A stretch of DNA of 64,000 nt from Pyropia yezoensis (lineage: Eukaryota > Rhodophyta > Bangiophyceae > Bangiales > Bangiaceae): the NCBI GenBank assembly GCA_009829735.1, contig CM020618.1, positions 20,941,346 to 21,005,345 on the forward strand, in the 5' to 3' direction. The notes below the pieces were generated by a model that was not told the origin of the DNA, did not search any database, and worked only from the letters and a program-made list of their open reading frames with translations. Positions 1 through 11,483 of the stretch are shown here, in pieces (the stretch's first letter is position 1; each line of letters starts with the position of its first letter). Both the position numbers and the translations under genes were made by a program.

Positions 1-2
1 CG

Positions 3-570
3 GCGACCGCCAACAGCGGCGGCCCCGCGACTCTACATAACAGCACCACCAGCACGGGCGGCGGCGGCAGCACCAGCGGTGGCGGCAGCCGATCCTGGTT
101 CACCGCCCACCCTTCTGTGTCGGCGCCTCTCACACGAGTGCCGCGCCCCGGTGGCGGTGGCGGTGCTGGTGATGGCGGTGCTGGCGGTGGCGGTGGCCGA
201 GCGTCAGCGTCCTTTTCAGGTCCGTTTTCGCCGTGGGGGGGACGGGGCATTGGCCTCCGCCGCTCCCTGTCTGCCCACCCCCCTCCTGCGGGGACGGGGG
301 AGGCGGCGGGGGCGTTCCCGTTAAGCGGACCGACGGACCGGCGGCCTTCACGCCACGGCCTGCCCCTGCGTGGCCGACGGACAACGTCGGAGGTGGCCCC
401 CCGCGCGAGCAGCTGGGGCGGCGGTGGTGCGGCCGCCGCCGGCACCGCCGCCCCCGCAGCGACGGCGGCGACCCCGTTTGCCAGCGTGACTTCTGCATCT
501 GAACTGCGCGTGCTGTCGCTGGGGCTGGTCGAAGTGGACTCCCGCGGCGTGCGCACCGACGGCCGCGGTG
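3..570 (+). CDS. Possible 3' part of a low-complexity protein entering from the left edge
   Basis: One plus-strand frame is open from the first bases through about position 962. Its composition is Ser/Gly/Pro-rich and less arginine-biased than the other frames, with a non-repetitive stretch near 485-565 (ELRVLSLGLVEVDSRG). A possible splice donor GT lies at 569, after which the frame dissolves into poly-G. No domain is recognised, and the open frame could be chance at this GC content. Confidence 0.25.
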
Positions 571-1458
571 TACGGGGCGGGTGGGGAGGGGGGATTGGGG
601 GGGGGGAGGGCGTTGGGGGGGGCGCCGGCCCCCGCGGGCGTTTCGGCACATCCTGGAGAATGTCCGTGTTGAGTCACCCAGGGGGGGGGGGGGGTGGTAG
701 GCGGGTGTCCCAGAAGGGAGGGGGGTGGGGGTGGGGCGATGATCCCTACTTTGCCGTGACCTTGACTGCCGCGCATCATTGCTTTTTGGCCCACGCCCTG
801 CGGGTCGCCCGTTTGCCCTGTAAAACGGCGGCCGCTCGCTCCCTCCTACACCATGGTCACGTCCGTGAGCGGCTGCGTGGCACCCGTCGCGGCCACCACC
901 GGGTGCACAACACCGCCTCGGGGCAACAGAGTTCGCCTGCAGTGAACAGGCGGCACTCCTGACCAATCCATGTGTCGTGTCCCGGTGATACGGCATATTT
1001 TTCCTCTCAACGTGCTTTTTGTCACCGTATCGCATCAGTCCCAACCGCAGCGACGTTATGCACACTCAGCGACTGCAGATGAGCGTCATCGGAGGCTGCA
1101 GCGCGGCGCGCACGCCCGTCCGGTATGAACCTGCCCCTCTCCCCCCCCTCTCTCGAACGGACGACACAACTGAGAATGCTACGACTTGCCGCAACCCACT
1201 ACAGCCTCGCCCTCGTCCTCATAACACACACTACGCCGCACGGTGACGCAGCCTGAAAGCCCAAGGCTGCCAGCGCCAGGCGGCCGCGTTCACGTCCTAC
1301 ATCCTTAGTCCGCACCCCATGTACTGCCGACACTTCCAAGTCCGACGCAACGACCGATCGCGGGCGCGAGCGAAAGCGGGCGTGGATGGCATGTAGTTGG
1401 AACAATGTGAGCACACCCGCTTCCAGCAGCTGAAGACACCCCGGAAGCGGGTGCCGCC

Positions 1459-3347
1459 TCATGGGTTGATCGGCGGGAAGGCGTCCTGCACAACGCCGAG
1501 CAGGCTGGGACCCGTGTAACGACGCTCAGTCGCAAACTCACAAGGGGGCACAAAGATGAAGCGGCGGAGCTCATCAAGTGCCAGCCCCGCACGTGACCGC
1601 TTCAGCAGGTACTCAATGAAGTCATAAAAGCCGGGCGCATCTGCGTCGCTCTCGGGCTCAAAATACAGCAGCGATGCCTCGGGTACCACAAACTTGTCCA
1701 GGTGCAACAAGTTGAACCGGCGCTCCACGATGAGGGTGAAGGGCAAGCCACCCTCGGCCAGCTGATGGCCGCCAATGTGATGAGCCACCAGGTTACAGAT
1801 GAACCGCCCCGTCTTCTGAAGGCGGCACCGCCACTGGGCGCCCCGGGCGACGTGGGGGTAAACCTTGCGCCACTTGTGTGGGTCTGAGAACGAGACGTCG
1901 CTCACCAGCGGCCACGCCGCCTCATCCGTCGCCAGGGAGCGCCACCGGGTCAGCGTCAGGGCCTTCCACAACTGCTCATCGTCTGCCATTTCCTTCCAAT
2001 GACGGTTCACAAGACGTACATTGGCCAGCTCTGGACCCGGCAGGAAGGAGAAGACGTGCTTGGTAATCTCCTCCGGCAGCCACGAGAAGTGATTTTCCCT
2101 CAACACCCGCCGGCCCGGGGCGCGTGGCTTGGCAGTGGTCTCCTCTGCCTCGGCGTTCGAAGCTTCGGTGCTGCAAGGTGTCACGTCCATCATCTCAGCT
2201 GCTTCGATCTGAGCCCGCTCCGACTCGACAGCAGCAGTTTGACTGGCCAACATCGTCCGGATGTAGTCCCGCATGAAAGAGGCAGAGCAGTGGGCGAGCT
2301 TCGGCTTGCTCGCTACGTAGTCCAACATCAGGTGGATGTCGCGAATGAATACAGGCATGGAGTCAGCACTCTCGCGAGACAACGCCACCGTCGTATCCAT
2401 CCCCCCACACGGCAGCGCGGCCGGTGAGCTGGAGCTGGGGCCATCACACATGGCGGCACTGCGCGGCAGAACAAACAAAAAGGAGTCAGGCAGCAAGAAG
2501 AGATGAGCGAGGCAAGCAGGACAGAGCAGCAACAACAGAAAAACGGTCAGTAAGTCTGATAACAGACGTCGCCAATCCGAATAGAGGAACACAGCAACAG
2601 TGGTCATACCGAGTACACCGCTGGTGAGGCTACATAGGCGCTAGCCATCCAGCGCGCCACAAGCCACTGTCACATCCCAGCAAGACCCGAGTTCCCACCA
2701 CGCGAAACGCGTTGGAACAAGACTTACACGTCATGGGTGCACGACGGCCGCGCTCGCTTGGAGCTGCCCATGGGAGGCAGGGCGGGGGCATCCGCTCCTA
2801 CACCTGGATGATCTGTCGTCATTTGCAGGTCGAGCAGCCGCCTTGTTGTCTCGTGCTCGTCAACCGTACGCCGTGCCCCGGCGACCGTGTTGGGGGGACG
2901 TTCGGCCGCCGCCCCACCATCCGCGGCACCGGGACCAGCCGTACATGGCAGTGACGCTGAATCAACATGCTCCTCTTCTTCCGCTTCGGCCGACGGCGGG
3001 TACCCAGCGTACTGAGCAGCCGGCGACAGGCCACCCGCTGCCATGTCATCGTCCGCGTCAACATCCACCACATCAGCCAGTGCCGCAGCGGCGGCCGCGT
3101 CACCACCGTCCACGGATCCCGCCAGACGAGCGGCCGGCGGCACACGCCGGGCTGGTGACACACTAAATACCTCCTGCAAGTTGTCGTGCGAGCCATCAGC
3201 GTCGCGTACCCCCCCCCTAGAGTTGCTGTCTGTGCCGGGCGACTGAGGCCGACGAGACGGCTCCAGGCGCCCGCCCGCGCGGCGCTTGCGGCCAACGTAG
3301 CCTGAGCCACCGCTGCTGCTGCCGCTACTACTGTTGCCGCTGCTGTC

Positions 3348-3389
<42 letters not shown>

Positions 3390-3737
3390 ACCAACGCCGT
3401 GGGAGCCCTCTGCAGCCACGAGCAGAGCCGGGCCAAGGTCGAGGCCGTCTTCGGCCTCAACCGCTTGGGCGGCCGACTGTTCCATTGATATCCCCGCTGC
3501 TGCCGCCATCGCGTCAGCCCCGTACAGGGACACATGCGCCGTCGGAACGCCCGCCGCCGCTGCGGACGCGTCACAGTCGCCAACCATGGGGCGTGGAGAG
3601 GAGCCTGGGGAAGCGAGTGCCGACTTCCTCGGGGGTGAACGAGGGGCGCCGACACCGGGCGCCACAAGCATGGCCCGCGACACGGGAGCAGTCGCGCTGT
3701 TCTTCCCTGAATGGGTAGCGCGAGGGCGGGGCGCCAT
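1459..3737 (-). CDS. F-box protein with long low-complexity N-terminus (two exons)
   Basis: Predicted 669-residue F-box protein, presumably a substrate adaptor of an SCF ubiquitin ligase; the substrate is unknown. Exon 1 (3737-2728) starts at an ATG and encodes a Ser/Ala/Asp-rich region with a 14-residue poly-Ser tract, a basic nuclear-type patch (GRKRRAGGR) and acidic runs. It ends at a consensus GTAAGT donor (2727). Exon 2 (2458-1459) follows an AG acceptor at 2460-2459 and joins in phase through a split Val codon; the 269-nt intron is inferred from this fit. Exon 2 carries a helical segment, then the F-box (SWLPEEITKHVFSFLP, ending EQLWKAL), then a globular C-terminus with no recognised substrate-binding repeat. 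An alternative is two separate genes, with the second starting at the ATG at 2451, but the perfect junction argues for one. F-box confidence is high; the exact start is less sure. Confidence 0.82.
3350..3389. repeat. (CTG)n trinucleotide tract
   Basis: About 13 uninterrupted CTG/CAG units. On the minus strand they encode the poly-Ser run of the F-box protein (AGC codons). The tract length is likely polymorphic. Confidence 0.95.
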
Positions 3738-6700
3738 AGCGAGCGGCTCCTACCCGAACAGTCAACGAAGTGCAACAGCAGATGGAAGCCGGGAGATGAC
3801 TCGTTGACCCCAAGTCCACACACCGCTTCAAGACCCGAGCCGAGCGAGGAAGTCCGAGGCTTCTCGCAGCACTGCAAGTTCGAGGGAGCGTACGACCATC
3901 AACCCTCCCCCTCCCCCTTCCGGCAGAAGATAGTCGTCGTATACCACCCGACAAGGTCGCTGTCACAGCCCGGGGAGCCGAGGCAGGTGGCACGATGGTG
4001 GTCCAAAACCGAGCAACGGGTGTGCGAGGGCTGATGCAGACACCACCCTTGGTCCGACAACCCGATTGACGTGACCACCCTCGCACCCCACCGTCCAGGT
4101 GCGCCCAAAATGGCTCCAACGGAACGACGTCCAGGTGGAGCCTCAAGCTGCACAGACCAAAACAACAAGAAGGAAAGAGAGAGGAAAAAGAACCAGAAAA
4201 CCCAGCAAGAAACAAAAACAGACGACCGGTGCCAGGAATTGAGAGGGCGCGCCTGGAGATACCCGGTAGGGGAAAGAACAGCCGCTACTAGAGGTCACCT
4301 CCCAACCGCAGCGCGCGCAACCCGCGGGACGACGGGAAGGCGGTCGCGGCGTCCCCAGCGATGCGGAGTACGTGGCCCCGTGCCCCCTTCACCAGGTTGA
4401 GAGACGGAGCAAAAGGCAGTCAGTCCCGTGCACGCAACACTTGACACGCTTGTCAATCAGGCAACTGCGCCCACGCCGGGGAGGGTGGGGGGAAGGCGGC
4501 ACGATGGCCTCACCGCAGAGTGGGGTGGGGGAGGCTGGGGCAGAGGCGGCAGCTGCAGTGTCACGCCACCGACGGGCCCGAACAGCGCCACGCAGCGTGT
4601 ATGCCTGCCAGCATGTGCGCCGGGCCGCGCTGGCGTGACGTGCCGTCCAGCCGTCCGAGCCGCCTCCGCGGGGGCTGTGCACAGGGGGTGTGCAGACGAG
4701 GGGTGTTGGCTGGGGGGTGGCGGAGCGCTCGGCCGGCGCGCACGCGCGAAGGCACAGCGAGTGTGATTTTGCAGCTTTCGGTGTGGGGGTGTGCTCGCTT
4801 GGGCACGCCGGCCAGACGCCACCCACCCGTGTTGGGGGGTGGGGGCCCCCCCACCTCCCTCTGTGACCCCGCCCCCCCCGTCCCTCCTCTCCCGAGACGT
4901 GTGGGCGGCGGCCGTCCGGTGGCGCTCTCGCCCAATCGGGCGACAGAGTAGGCCGCCACACAGCGGGCCCAGCCACAAGCTGTACGAGGAGAAGAAAAAC
5001 AAGATGATTTGGTTTTTTGGAAAACCAGCAAGATGCCACAATGGAAGCGGGGCCAGCTGGGACGAACCCCTCTCGCGCAAACGCGTGACCCACGAAGGCT
5101 ATATAACGGGCCGGTCGAGGACGGGGGGCCTCGCACTGGCAAACACGTGGAGGAGCCACTCACCTTCCCACACGCCAACAGCGCCCCCACCCAGAAGCGG
5201 GAGAACGCGGGGGATATTTTCAGCTGTAAGCCTGTCGAAGGAGCCACTTCCAGGCCAATGGGGGCCTTTCAAAAAGGCCGCCGCCTGGCACGACGGAGTG
5301 CCCCCACACCACCGTCAGCACGGCAGTGGAAGTCACCACCCGTTTGAAGATGCATTCAAGCCTCTGCTTGAATCAGCACATACCAAGCCAGGTCAGACCC
5401 GTATATAGCGGCCGACGAAGACAAAAAACCGCCACGGAGCCCGCCGTGGCGAATTGGCCGCGAACGCTCAACCGTTGGGTTACGTACTGTACTTTGGGCC
5501 CAGCGCCGCCGCCGGCTGCATGAGGCCGGCTGACACCACCGGGACCGCGGGGCCACCGAACACGTCTCGGCGTCCTGGGACTGTGCTGAGCATTGGTGAT
5601 GGTTGGAAGGTGACATGAAATTGAACTCTTGAGGGAAAGTCACAACATGGTACTTATTAAAACACGCTTCCGCATGTGAAAAGCTGTGCACACCTCCAGC
5701 TCAGCTTTCGTTTTTTTCAGAGAATGACTGTGCGAAAGTAAATTCAATGCCCTTGGCGGGGAACTGAAGTCAGAGCCGCCGCTCTTCGACCACGCACCCC
5801 CCCCCCGCCCCACCAACGCACCCCGCCCAACCCACCCACCCCACCCACCCCACCCCCCCTACAGCTAGCGCTGGTCCCTTCCAAGCGCCCTGCCACCGAA
5901 TGGTCGATCTGTCCAAGTAGACTCATTGATCCCATGGCTAGCCACGCCCGGGAGACAACAGAGGTGTGATAGGGACGCGTCCTGTCTCCATTAGGATGGA
6001 CCTCCATTCCGTCATCGTTTCATTGCGAGCAGCAATCACTAGAACTTTGTCACTCTCCTGTCGCGGCTCCCAGCTGTTTGGCGCTACGGTCGAGCCAGAG
6101 GGCAGTTACGGCGGTTCGATACGGCGAGGCCACACACCAATGGTGAGAGTGATCGCATGGTACGATCGCGGACGGAGCGTGTCGCCAGCTTTAGTCAGTC
6201 GTTGACCCATCTCTCTGAGACGGAAATGCATATTCAAGAGCTCACCAGCCCTGCTATCGGACGCTGGTGGCGTCTGTGATCACAGCCAATGCGCAGGTGC
6301 TACGGCGATTGCGGCACGTCAATCGTTGCCGCGTCGTGACGGTCAAGAGCTCACCAGCCCTGCTATCGGACGCTGGTGGCGTCTGTGATCACAGCCAATG
6401 CGCAGGTGCTACGGCGATTGCGGCACGTCAATCGTTGCCGCGTCGCGACGGGACGTCATTTTCGTGCTAACCCTTTTCCTAAGCGGGGCGGGCAAGGGGG
6501 AATGGGGAGCCTCCTGAACTGTAGCGCGGCGCTGTGTGCGGCGGCGACAACGGCGACTTCGCGGGGCCAGCGGCGTGAGGTACGAGCCACGTCCGGGTTG
6601 ATGTCCCGGTGGGTCACCCAGTTGCCGGACGGGCAGCACGGCGCCAACCCTCCCCTCTGGCCACTTCCCGCGGCGGTCGACCGGCAGGCCCCCCCCCGCC

Positions 6701-7290
6701 AGACGCATCTGGTGACGGCCCAGTGGAGGTGTGGTTCCATCGAGGTTCGAAAGTCAAAGTAGCGTCGATTTTGGTGGCCACGGTCGTGAGAAACTTGTTG
6801 AAAAACACCCACCGCGGCTCCTTCCAGCGCCCATTCATGCCGCCCCTTTTCCTTTTTCTCTCTTTGCATCAGGGGCGCCCACAGGCATCGCCAGGAGGGG
6901 GGGCTGGTGGTGGCGGTCGTGCGAGATGTGGGGTGTCCCGATGGGCAGCGAAGCGAGGGCGCCGGCATCTCCCGGTCGCCACCGCCCCACACCACCCCAC
7001 ATTTGCGCAACGCGCGTGCCGTGGCGATCCTACGCGCGCCATCTCCCCGCGGCGGCTGTCTCATTGCCGCCGGCCATCCATCCCCCGCGGCCGCGTGTTG
7101 TCCATCCGCGGACTGCCGTCATCCTTGTCCCTTGTCCTCGTGCACCTGCACCCACCCGACCCCTGTTCCTCCGCACCCTGCCCGCCCCGCTTGCCGCCCT
7201 CCCTGGCTGTGCGACGCGCCTCCTCGACCCGCGACCTTTCCCCCCCGGCCTCCTTCCAAACCGTTCCCCCCACACCCCCCTCCCGCCGCC
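3738..7290. other. Intergenic stretch, no supported gene
   Basis: This separates the divergent F-box (-) and PsbQ-like (+) genes. Open frames of up to about 250 codons exist on both strands, but they have no recognisable motif, many sit on homopolymer tracts, and their composition is that of random GC-rich sequence. It holds poly-C/poly-G runs near 4840-4880 and 5800-5860, a TATATAA at 5100-5106 with no clear gene behind it, and a two-copy 109-bp repeat near 6.3 kb. Confidence 0.6.
6233..6450. repeat. 109-bp tandem duplication, two near-identical copies
   Basis: The sequence starting AAGAGCTCACCAGCCC recurs after exactly 109 bp (about 6233-6341 and 6342-6450). Only about one substitution is visible before the copies diverge at the right edge, indicating a very recent duplication. 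It lies about 0.9 kb upstream of the PsbQ-like start codon. Confidence 0.93.
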
Positions 7291-7970
7291 ATGGCGTTTG
7301 TGTCGAGCTTTGCCGGCGTGTCGGTGACGTCCGCGGCCGCTGCCCAGACGGGCGGCGTGGCGCGGATGACCGCCACTCCCCCCCCCCCCACCCGGCTGCC
7401 TCTACCCCCGCACTGTCGCGGCGGTCGCTCCTGTCGGGCGCCGCGGCCGCGGCGGCGGTGGCGGCCCTGTCGTTCTCTGCCCCCGCTCCCGCGCGGGCTG
7501 AGTCGGGCGGCATTGCCGGCGTGCTGTCGCGGACGTTCTTCCCCAAGTCGGGCTTTAACGCGCCCGAGGCGATCAAGCCGGCGGATATTGCCAAGGACGT
7601 TGAGGCGCTGAACTCCGCGTCGGTCAAGGGGGCCATCCAAAAGCTCGCCTCGTACCGCGACGCGGCCACCGCCCTCCGCAAGGACTTTAAGGCCGACCCG
7701 CAGCTCGCGGTGGGCGCCAAGGCGCGCGCACTGTTTACGATTTCCGACCTGCGCAACGTCCTCAACGAGGTGGACAGCATCTTTGACGAGGACAGCCAGA
7801 AGGAGACGGACCGCGTGGTCCGCCGCATCATCCAGGACGTGGAGGAGCTGGAGACGTCGGCCGCCGTGCGGCCGGGGACGCCGCGGTCACCTAAGAAGGT
7901 GGACCGCGTGGAGAGGTGGTTTGAGAAGCTCGACTCGGACTTTGAGCGGCTGCTGTCGTTTGTGCAGTAA
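7291..7970 (+). CDS. PSBQ: PsbQ-like photosystem II extrinsic lumen protein (frame break in a C12 run)
   Basis: Predicted extrinsic subunit on the lumen side of photosystem II, of the cyanobacterial/red-algal PsbQ type, which stabilises the oxygen-evolving complex. The ATG at 7291 opens a plastid transit peptide (MAFVSSFAG, with the early Phe typical of red-algal transit peptides). Next comes a twin-arginine thylakoid signal: SRRSLLSG, an Ala-rich hydrophobic core and an APARA-type cleavage site. The mature part of about 155 residues is helical (NVLNEVDSIFDED, VERWFEKLDSDFERLL), as expected of the PsbQ four-helix bundle. The start and the mature domain lie in different frames; the switch falls in the 12-C run at 7378-7389, which behaves as one base short. 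The reading is a plausible sequencing or assembly indel rather than a broken gene, since both signals and the domain are intact. An unannotated short intron is less likely. Confidence 0.88.
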
Positions 7971-8453
7971 GGGGGGGGTCGACGACGACGGATACTGGCG
8001 GCGCACGTTAGGATTAGTCGGTGGAGGCGGCGGCGGGGTGGGGGGCGCCTCGCGCCTGGGACGAGCGTCTGATGGGGCGCGGACATTTTACGACTTGTAC
8101 GGTGGGGTGGTTGGGGCCGGGGGGGCTGCGGATGCGGCGGACCGTGTGGCCGCGGGAACAGGCGAGCGCGTGCGTGTACTCGCACGACTGCTTTTCAAAC
8201 GGTGCCATGCTTCTCTTTCACCCACTATGCCGTCATGTCCCACGACGCGCTGCCGACATGTCCCATGAGGGCCGTTTGCAACTTGTGGCGGACGCCTCCC
8301 AACAGCACACGGACTAATAGCGAGAAGTGTCTGCTCCATCGCCCAACAGACCTCCAGACTATGCCGGGACCGACACCATTTGCGCTGAAGGCATCATGCG
8401 GCGCCCGGCCCACCGCCCCGCGCCGCGCATCGCCGCGCCGCACTCGGCAGCCA
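7971..8453. other. Convergent 3' intergenic region
   Basis: This holds the presumed 3' untranslated regions of the PsbQ-like gene (+) and the MED7-like gene (-), which converge here. No coding signal or structured RNA was recognised. Confidence 0.6.
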
Positions 8454-10015
8454 TCACCCCCCCCCGCGCGTGATCCGTGCCACTTCCGCGGCCATCAGCA
8501 GCCGCACCTCTCGCTCCTCCGTCGTCTCCCCCGCCAGCAACCCCCCAGACGCCGGCGAGCCACCCGCGGCCGACGGGCTCACGGTCAGCGCCTTGCGCTT
8601 GCGCCCCACAGGGGGCGCCACCGCGCCGCCCGCCGCCGCCTTGGCCACCGCCGCAGTCTTGGCCGCCGCCGCCGCCTTGGCCGCTGCCGCCTCGGCAAGC
8701 AGGCCACGCAGCTCGGGGAGCACCTCGTGGCGCGCCGCCGCGGCCGCCGCCACCCCACGCCCGCCCTGGACTACTGCCGACCCGGCAGCGACGGTGGCGG
8801 CCTCGAGCTCCGCCGCCGCCGCGTTGCGCGCGGCGGCCTGTCGCCGAAGCAGGGAGGCCACGGCCAGCCGCGATGCCGCCGCTCGTACCGCGTTGAGGGC
8901 GCCGTGAAGATCGGCAAGGGTGGACTCGATGGCCGCCGTGGAGGGGATGCCCGCCGCGGGGTCCCCGCCGGGCGGCGGCGCGGGGGGGGGGTGGAGGGTG
9001 GACGAGAGGAAGTCTGTATAGGCAGTGAGGAGGGCAGCGTTGAGCTCGCGAGCAGTAGCGGTTGGGGGGGGGGGGGCGCCGCTGGCGGGGCTACCGCCGG
9101 CCGGAGGAGGCGCCCCTGGTAGGACAGCAGCAGGGACGGTGGGCTCTCCCGGAGCAGTGGCGGGGGGAACGGGGGGGGCAGGGGGGGGATATGGCGGCGC
9201 GTTTGCCTGTGCGGGGATACAATACCACAGGGAAGGTAGAGACGCAATACGGGCAGTGAAGAGGAGCCACAAAAAAGGAAGAGCGCACAAGCGAGTATGA
9301 GCGGGGGAAAGCTGTGGGTGAGGACCGAGCGGCGGCGCGTAGCCCAGGGCCACACAAACGATAACAAAAGAGCGTCTCGCGTCGCAGACGCAGCGGGCAG
9401 AACAGGGAAGGCTCGCACGGCGCAGCGTAGACACCCCTTGGTGAGGGCGACTCAAGGCCAAGACCCGAAACGCCGACGGTGGCGGCGGGCAACACGTACC
9501 ACCTGCGGCACCCCAAAGAGGGTGTAGGTCACGCCCGGAGCAGGCGGCGCTGGCGGCGTTGGTAGCGGCACCGCGTCTGACGTAAGGTGGGCGTAGTACC
9601 TGCCGAGGGGGACGGTGGGGCAAAGAAGACAGAGGGGGATGGGGGGGGGGGAGGGAGGAGAGAAGACGTTACGGCAAACCCAACAGGACAGAGCAGTGAA
9701 GGTACCAGCGGTCAGCAGGCCGCATGTTGCTCCCTTCCCCGCTCTGCCTGGACCGTCAATGCCGCGGGCACGCGCGCCACGGCGCATCCCGCGACGCCAG
9801 TGGGAGGCACGTCGGACGCCAGTGCAGGGCATGTCGCAAAGGGCAGAGCGCAGAGTGCCCAACGTCCCCACCCTCCCCCCAAAGAACAAAAGTCTACTTG
9901 AAACGCGCGGGGCAACGCCCCCCCCCCCCCCCCCCCCCCTCCGCGCCGCAACCTACTTGGACGGCGGCGGCGGGAAGGCGCCCACCACGTTGGCGGTGCC
10001 AGGCACCTCTGCCAT
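8454..10015 (-). CDS. MED7: Mediator subunit 7-like protein (MED7), three exons
   Basis: Predicted 302-residue subunit of the middle module of Mediator, the coactivator that links transcription factors to RNA polymerase II. Exons: 10015-9957, 9599-9503 and 9206-8454. Each junction has GT donor/AG acceptor and keeps phase (AA+G makes Lys; then a phase-0 join at CAG/GCA). The N-terminus shows the MED7 signature, a Pro-rich FPPPPSKYYAHL, and TYTLFGVPQ. After a Pro/Ala-rich linker comes the conserved helical pair (ELNAALLTAYTDFL, then a TLADLHGALNAVRAAASRL helix in place of the usual HHLLNEYRPHQAR) and a long Ala-rich coiled coil. The protein is longer than the usual 220-250 residues because of Ala/Pro expansions. 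The RPHQAR core is degenerate, so the assignment rests on order and spacing plus the N-terminal motifs. Confidence 0.72.
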
Positions 10016-10390
10016 GGTGAGCGCGTCCGCCAGCAGCCAGTGCGCGGCGCTGACCCCTGATGATGAACAAGGTAGCAACCGTCAGGCGCCTGTGGCCACG
10101 GCGGACGCGCCGACGGGTGGGGTCGGAGGCCAACGCAAAGAGGGGGCGGATGCGACGGGCGTGAGACGGCCAAGTCGAAAACCAGAGCATGCCGTCCAAG
10201 CGCGCGCGGTCAAGTGACGCTAAGGTCTGACCTGTCAGTCCAAACTACATCCGTGAGATGAATATAAAGTAGATTTACAATTAATTTTTCTCGTGCGAGT
10301 TTACGCCTTCACTACTTTCATTAACGGGTGCCACTTTGAAACTTCTCTCGTCAATGGACGATTGTTCAGGTATGTACAGTGTATGTAGTT

Positions 10391-10440
10391 TGGCCAGAGC
10401 TATGGTGCGTTGCACAAAAAAGATACATGGAGGTTCTTCT
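10391..10440 (+). repeat. Inverted repeat, left arm
   Basis: The reverse complement of this 50-bp stretch matches 12598-12650 at most positions (shared TGTATCTTTTTT and ACCATAGCTC blocks). Together the arms frame 2.2 kb containing the Ala/Pro-rich locus at 11.5-12.5 kb. Confidence 0.72.
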
Positions 10441-10485
10441 CGGCTCGGGCCCGGGTAGGAGACCGGCCATGACGGGGTTGGCGGC

Positions 10486-10664
10486 GGCCATGCTGACAGA
10501 AGGATCACAGTGCCCCACGAGAACTCATGAGGTCCGTGTGTCTCCCGGCCGGTGTACCTCTCCCAGGGGCACCCCGCGTGGACCGGGTGCCGTCGACCCT
10601 GAAATGGGGCCATCCTTTTCGCACTTCTTTGCCCGGCTCGGGGGTCGGTCCGGGCCCATGTGCA
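10486..10664 (+). repeat. Dispersed repeat, copy A
   Basis: Clearly related, in the same orientation, to 47145-47331. Shared blocks include GCCATGCTGACAG, GGATCACAGTG, AATTCATGAGGT-like, and a C-rich ATGGGGCCATCCTTTTCGCA-like segment ending in GGGCCCATG. Divergence is roughly a quarter of positions, with small indels. No coding capacity is conserved between the copies, so it is an old non-coding element, possibly a solo LTR or MITE fragment. Confidence 0.8.
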
Positions 10665-11483
10665 AACTGAGGCTTGGAAGAGGGGTGCTCGATTTACGGG
10701 AGGAGCCCGGGGAAGGTTGGAGGCCATTGTTTTGAGGACTTTTTTCCGTGTGGGGGTCCCTATTTTTGAGAACGCTGTCCTTGAGGGAAAAGGTCCATGT
10801 CGTGGGCTCGTTTGATTGGTCCACGAAGAAGCCTGGTCTTCATGTGCCCCTTGCCTGTTCAGGTTCAGGCATCTCTGGCACGCCCCCCCCCGACTCATGA
10901 TGAAGGAGCCTCTCCCCCCCCTTCCCCTCCTGGACCCCTCTTCTGGACTGGACGCCTTGGGGAGACAAAAACTGACCCGCCCCACGCCTGCCGCGGCGGT
11001 CCCCGATGCCGGGACTTCGGCGGGGCACCTCCCGTGCGTAGAGGGCGGCCGAGAGGGGACCAGGGCCCAGAGGGATACTTGACCGCACGCGCCAACGTGC
11101 GCGACCAGCGGGGGCGATGGGGACCGCTCCCCGCGCATCTGTGGCATGGGGGTGTTGATGCCTCGTATTAGAGGAGAGGCGGGCAGCACGAAGGTCCTTG
11201 CTGATGTTTTGTCCGTAAAGAAAACTGTGTCTCTCCCGAGACCCCCCGAAAACAGCTCCAGCAACGCCCTGCTCCTGCTTTACCTCACATCCTCTCTTCC
11301 CACCCGCACCAAGCCAAGTGCTCAGCCAAGCCAAACAGCTCCCGCTTGCCCGGGAGAACCTCCGCGTCGGCCGCGCAGCCACCCTGAGCTCGGCCGGGCA
11401 AGCCTGCCCCTCCTACGACAAAAAATCAGCGCCTGCGGCGCCAGTAACACCGCCACCGTCGATGCCGTCGCCCACCCCGTTCC

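Larger units (their letters stand above)
10016..11483. other. Intergenic, repeat-bearing, no supported gene
   Basis: Upstream of the MED7-like start. It contains one copy of a dispersed repeat (10486-10664) and one arm of a diverged inverted repeat (10391-10440). The 327-codon minus-strand frame here runs straight through these repeats and shares their translation with the unrelated copy at 47 kb, so it is treated as repeat sequence rather than a gene. Confidence 0.6.

Noticed and set aside
2452-2607. Leu-rich signal peptide in front of the F-box protein (upstream start at 2607)
   Set aside because: This stretch is the pyrimidine-rich 3' part of the predicted intron, ending in a CAG acceptor that joins exon 1 in phase.
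4389-5408. Open frames of 143-256 codons on both strands
   Set aside because: They overlap one another, have random composition, and show no motif, start context or splice logic.
10281-11264. 327-codon minus-strand open frame
   Set aside because: It crosses dispersed-repeat copy A. The related copy at 47 kb has a different, broken frame, so there is no sign of coding constraint.
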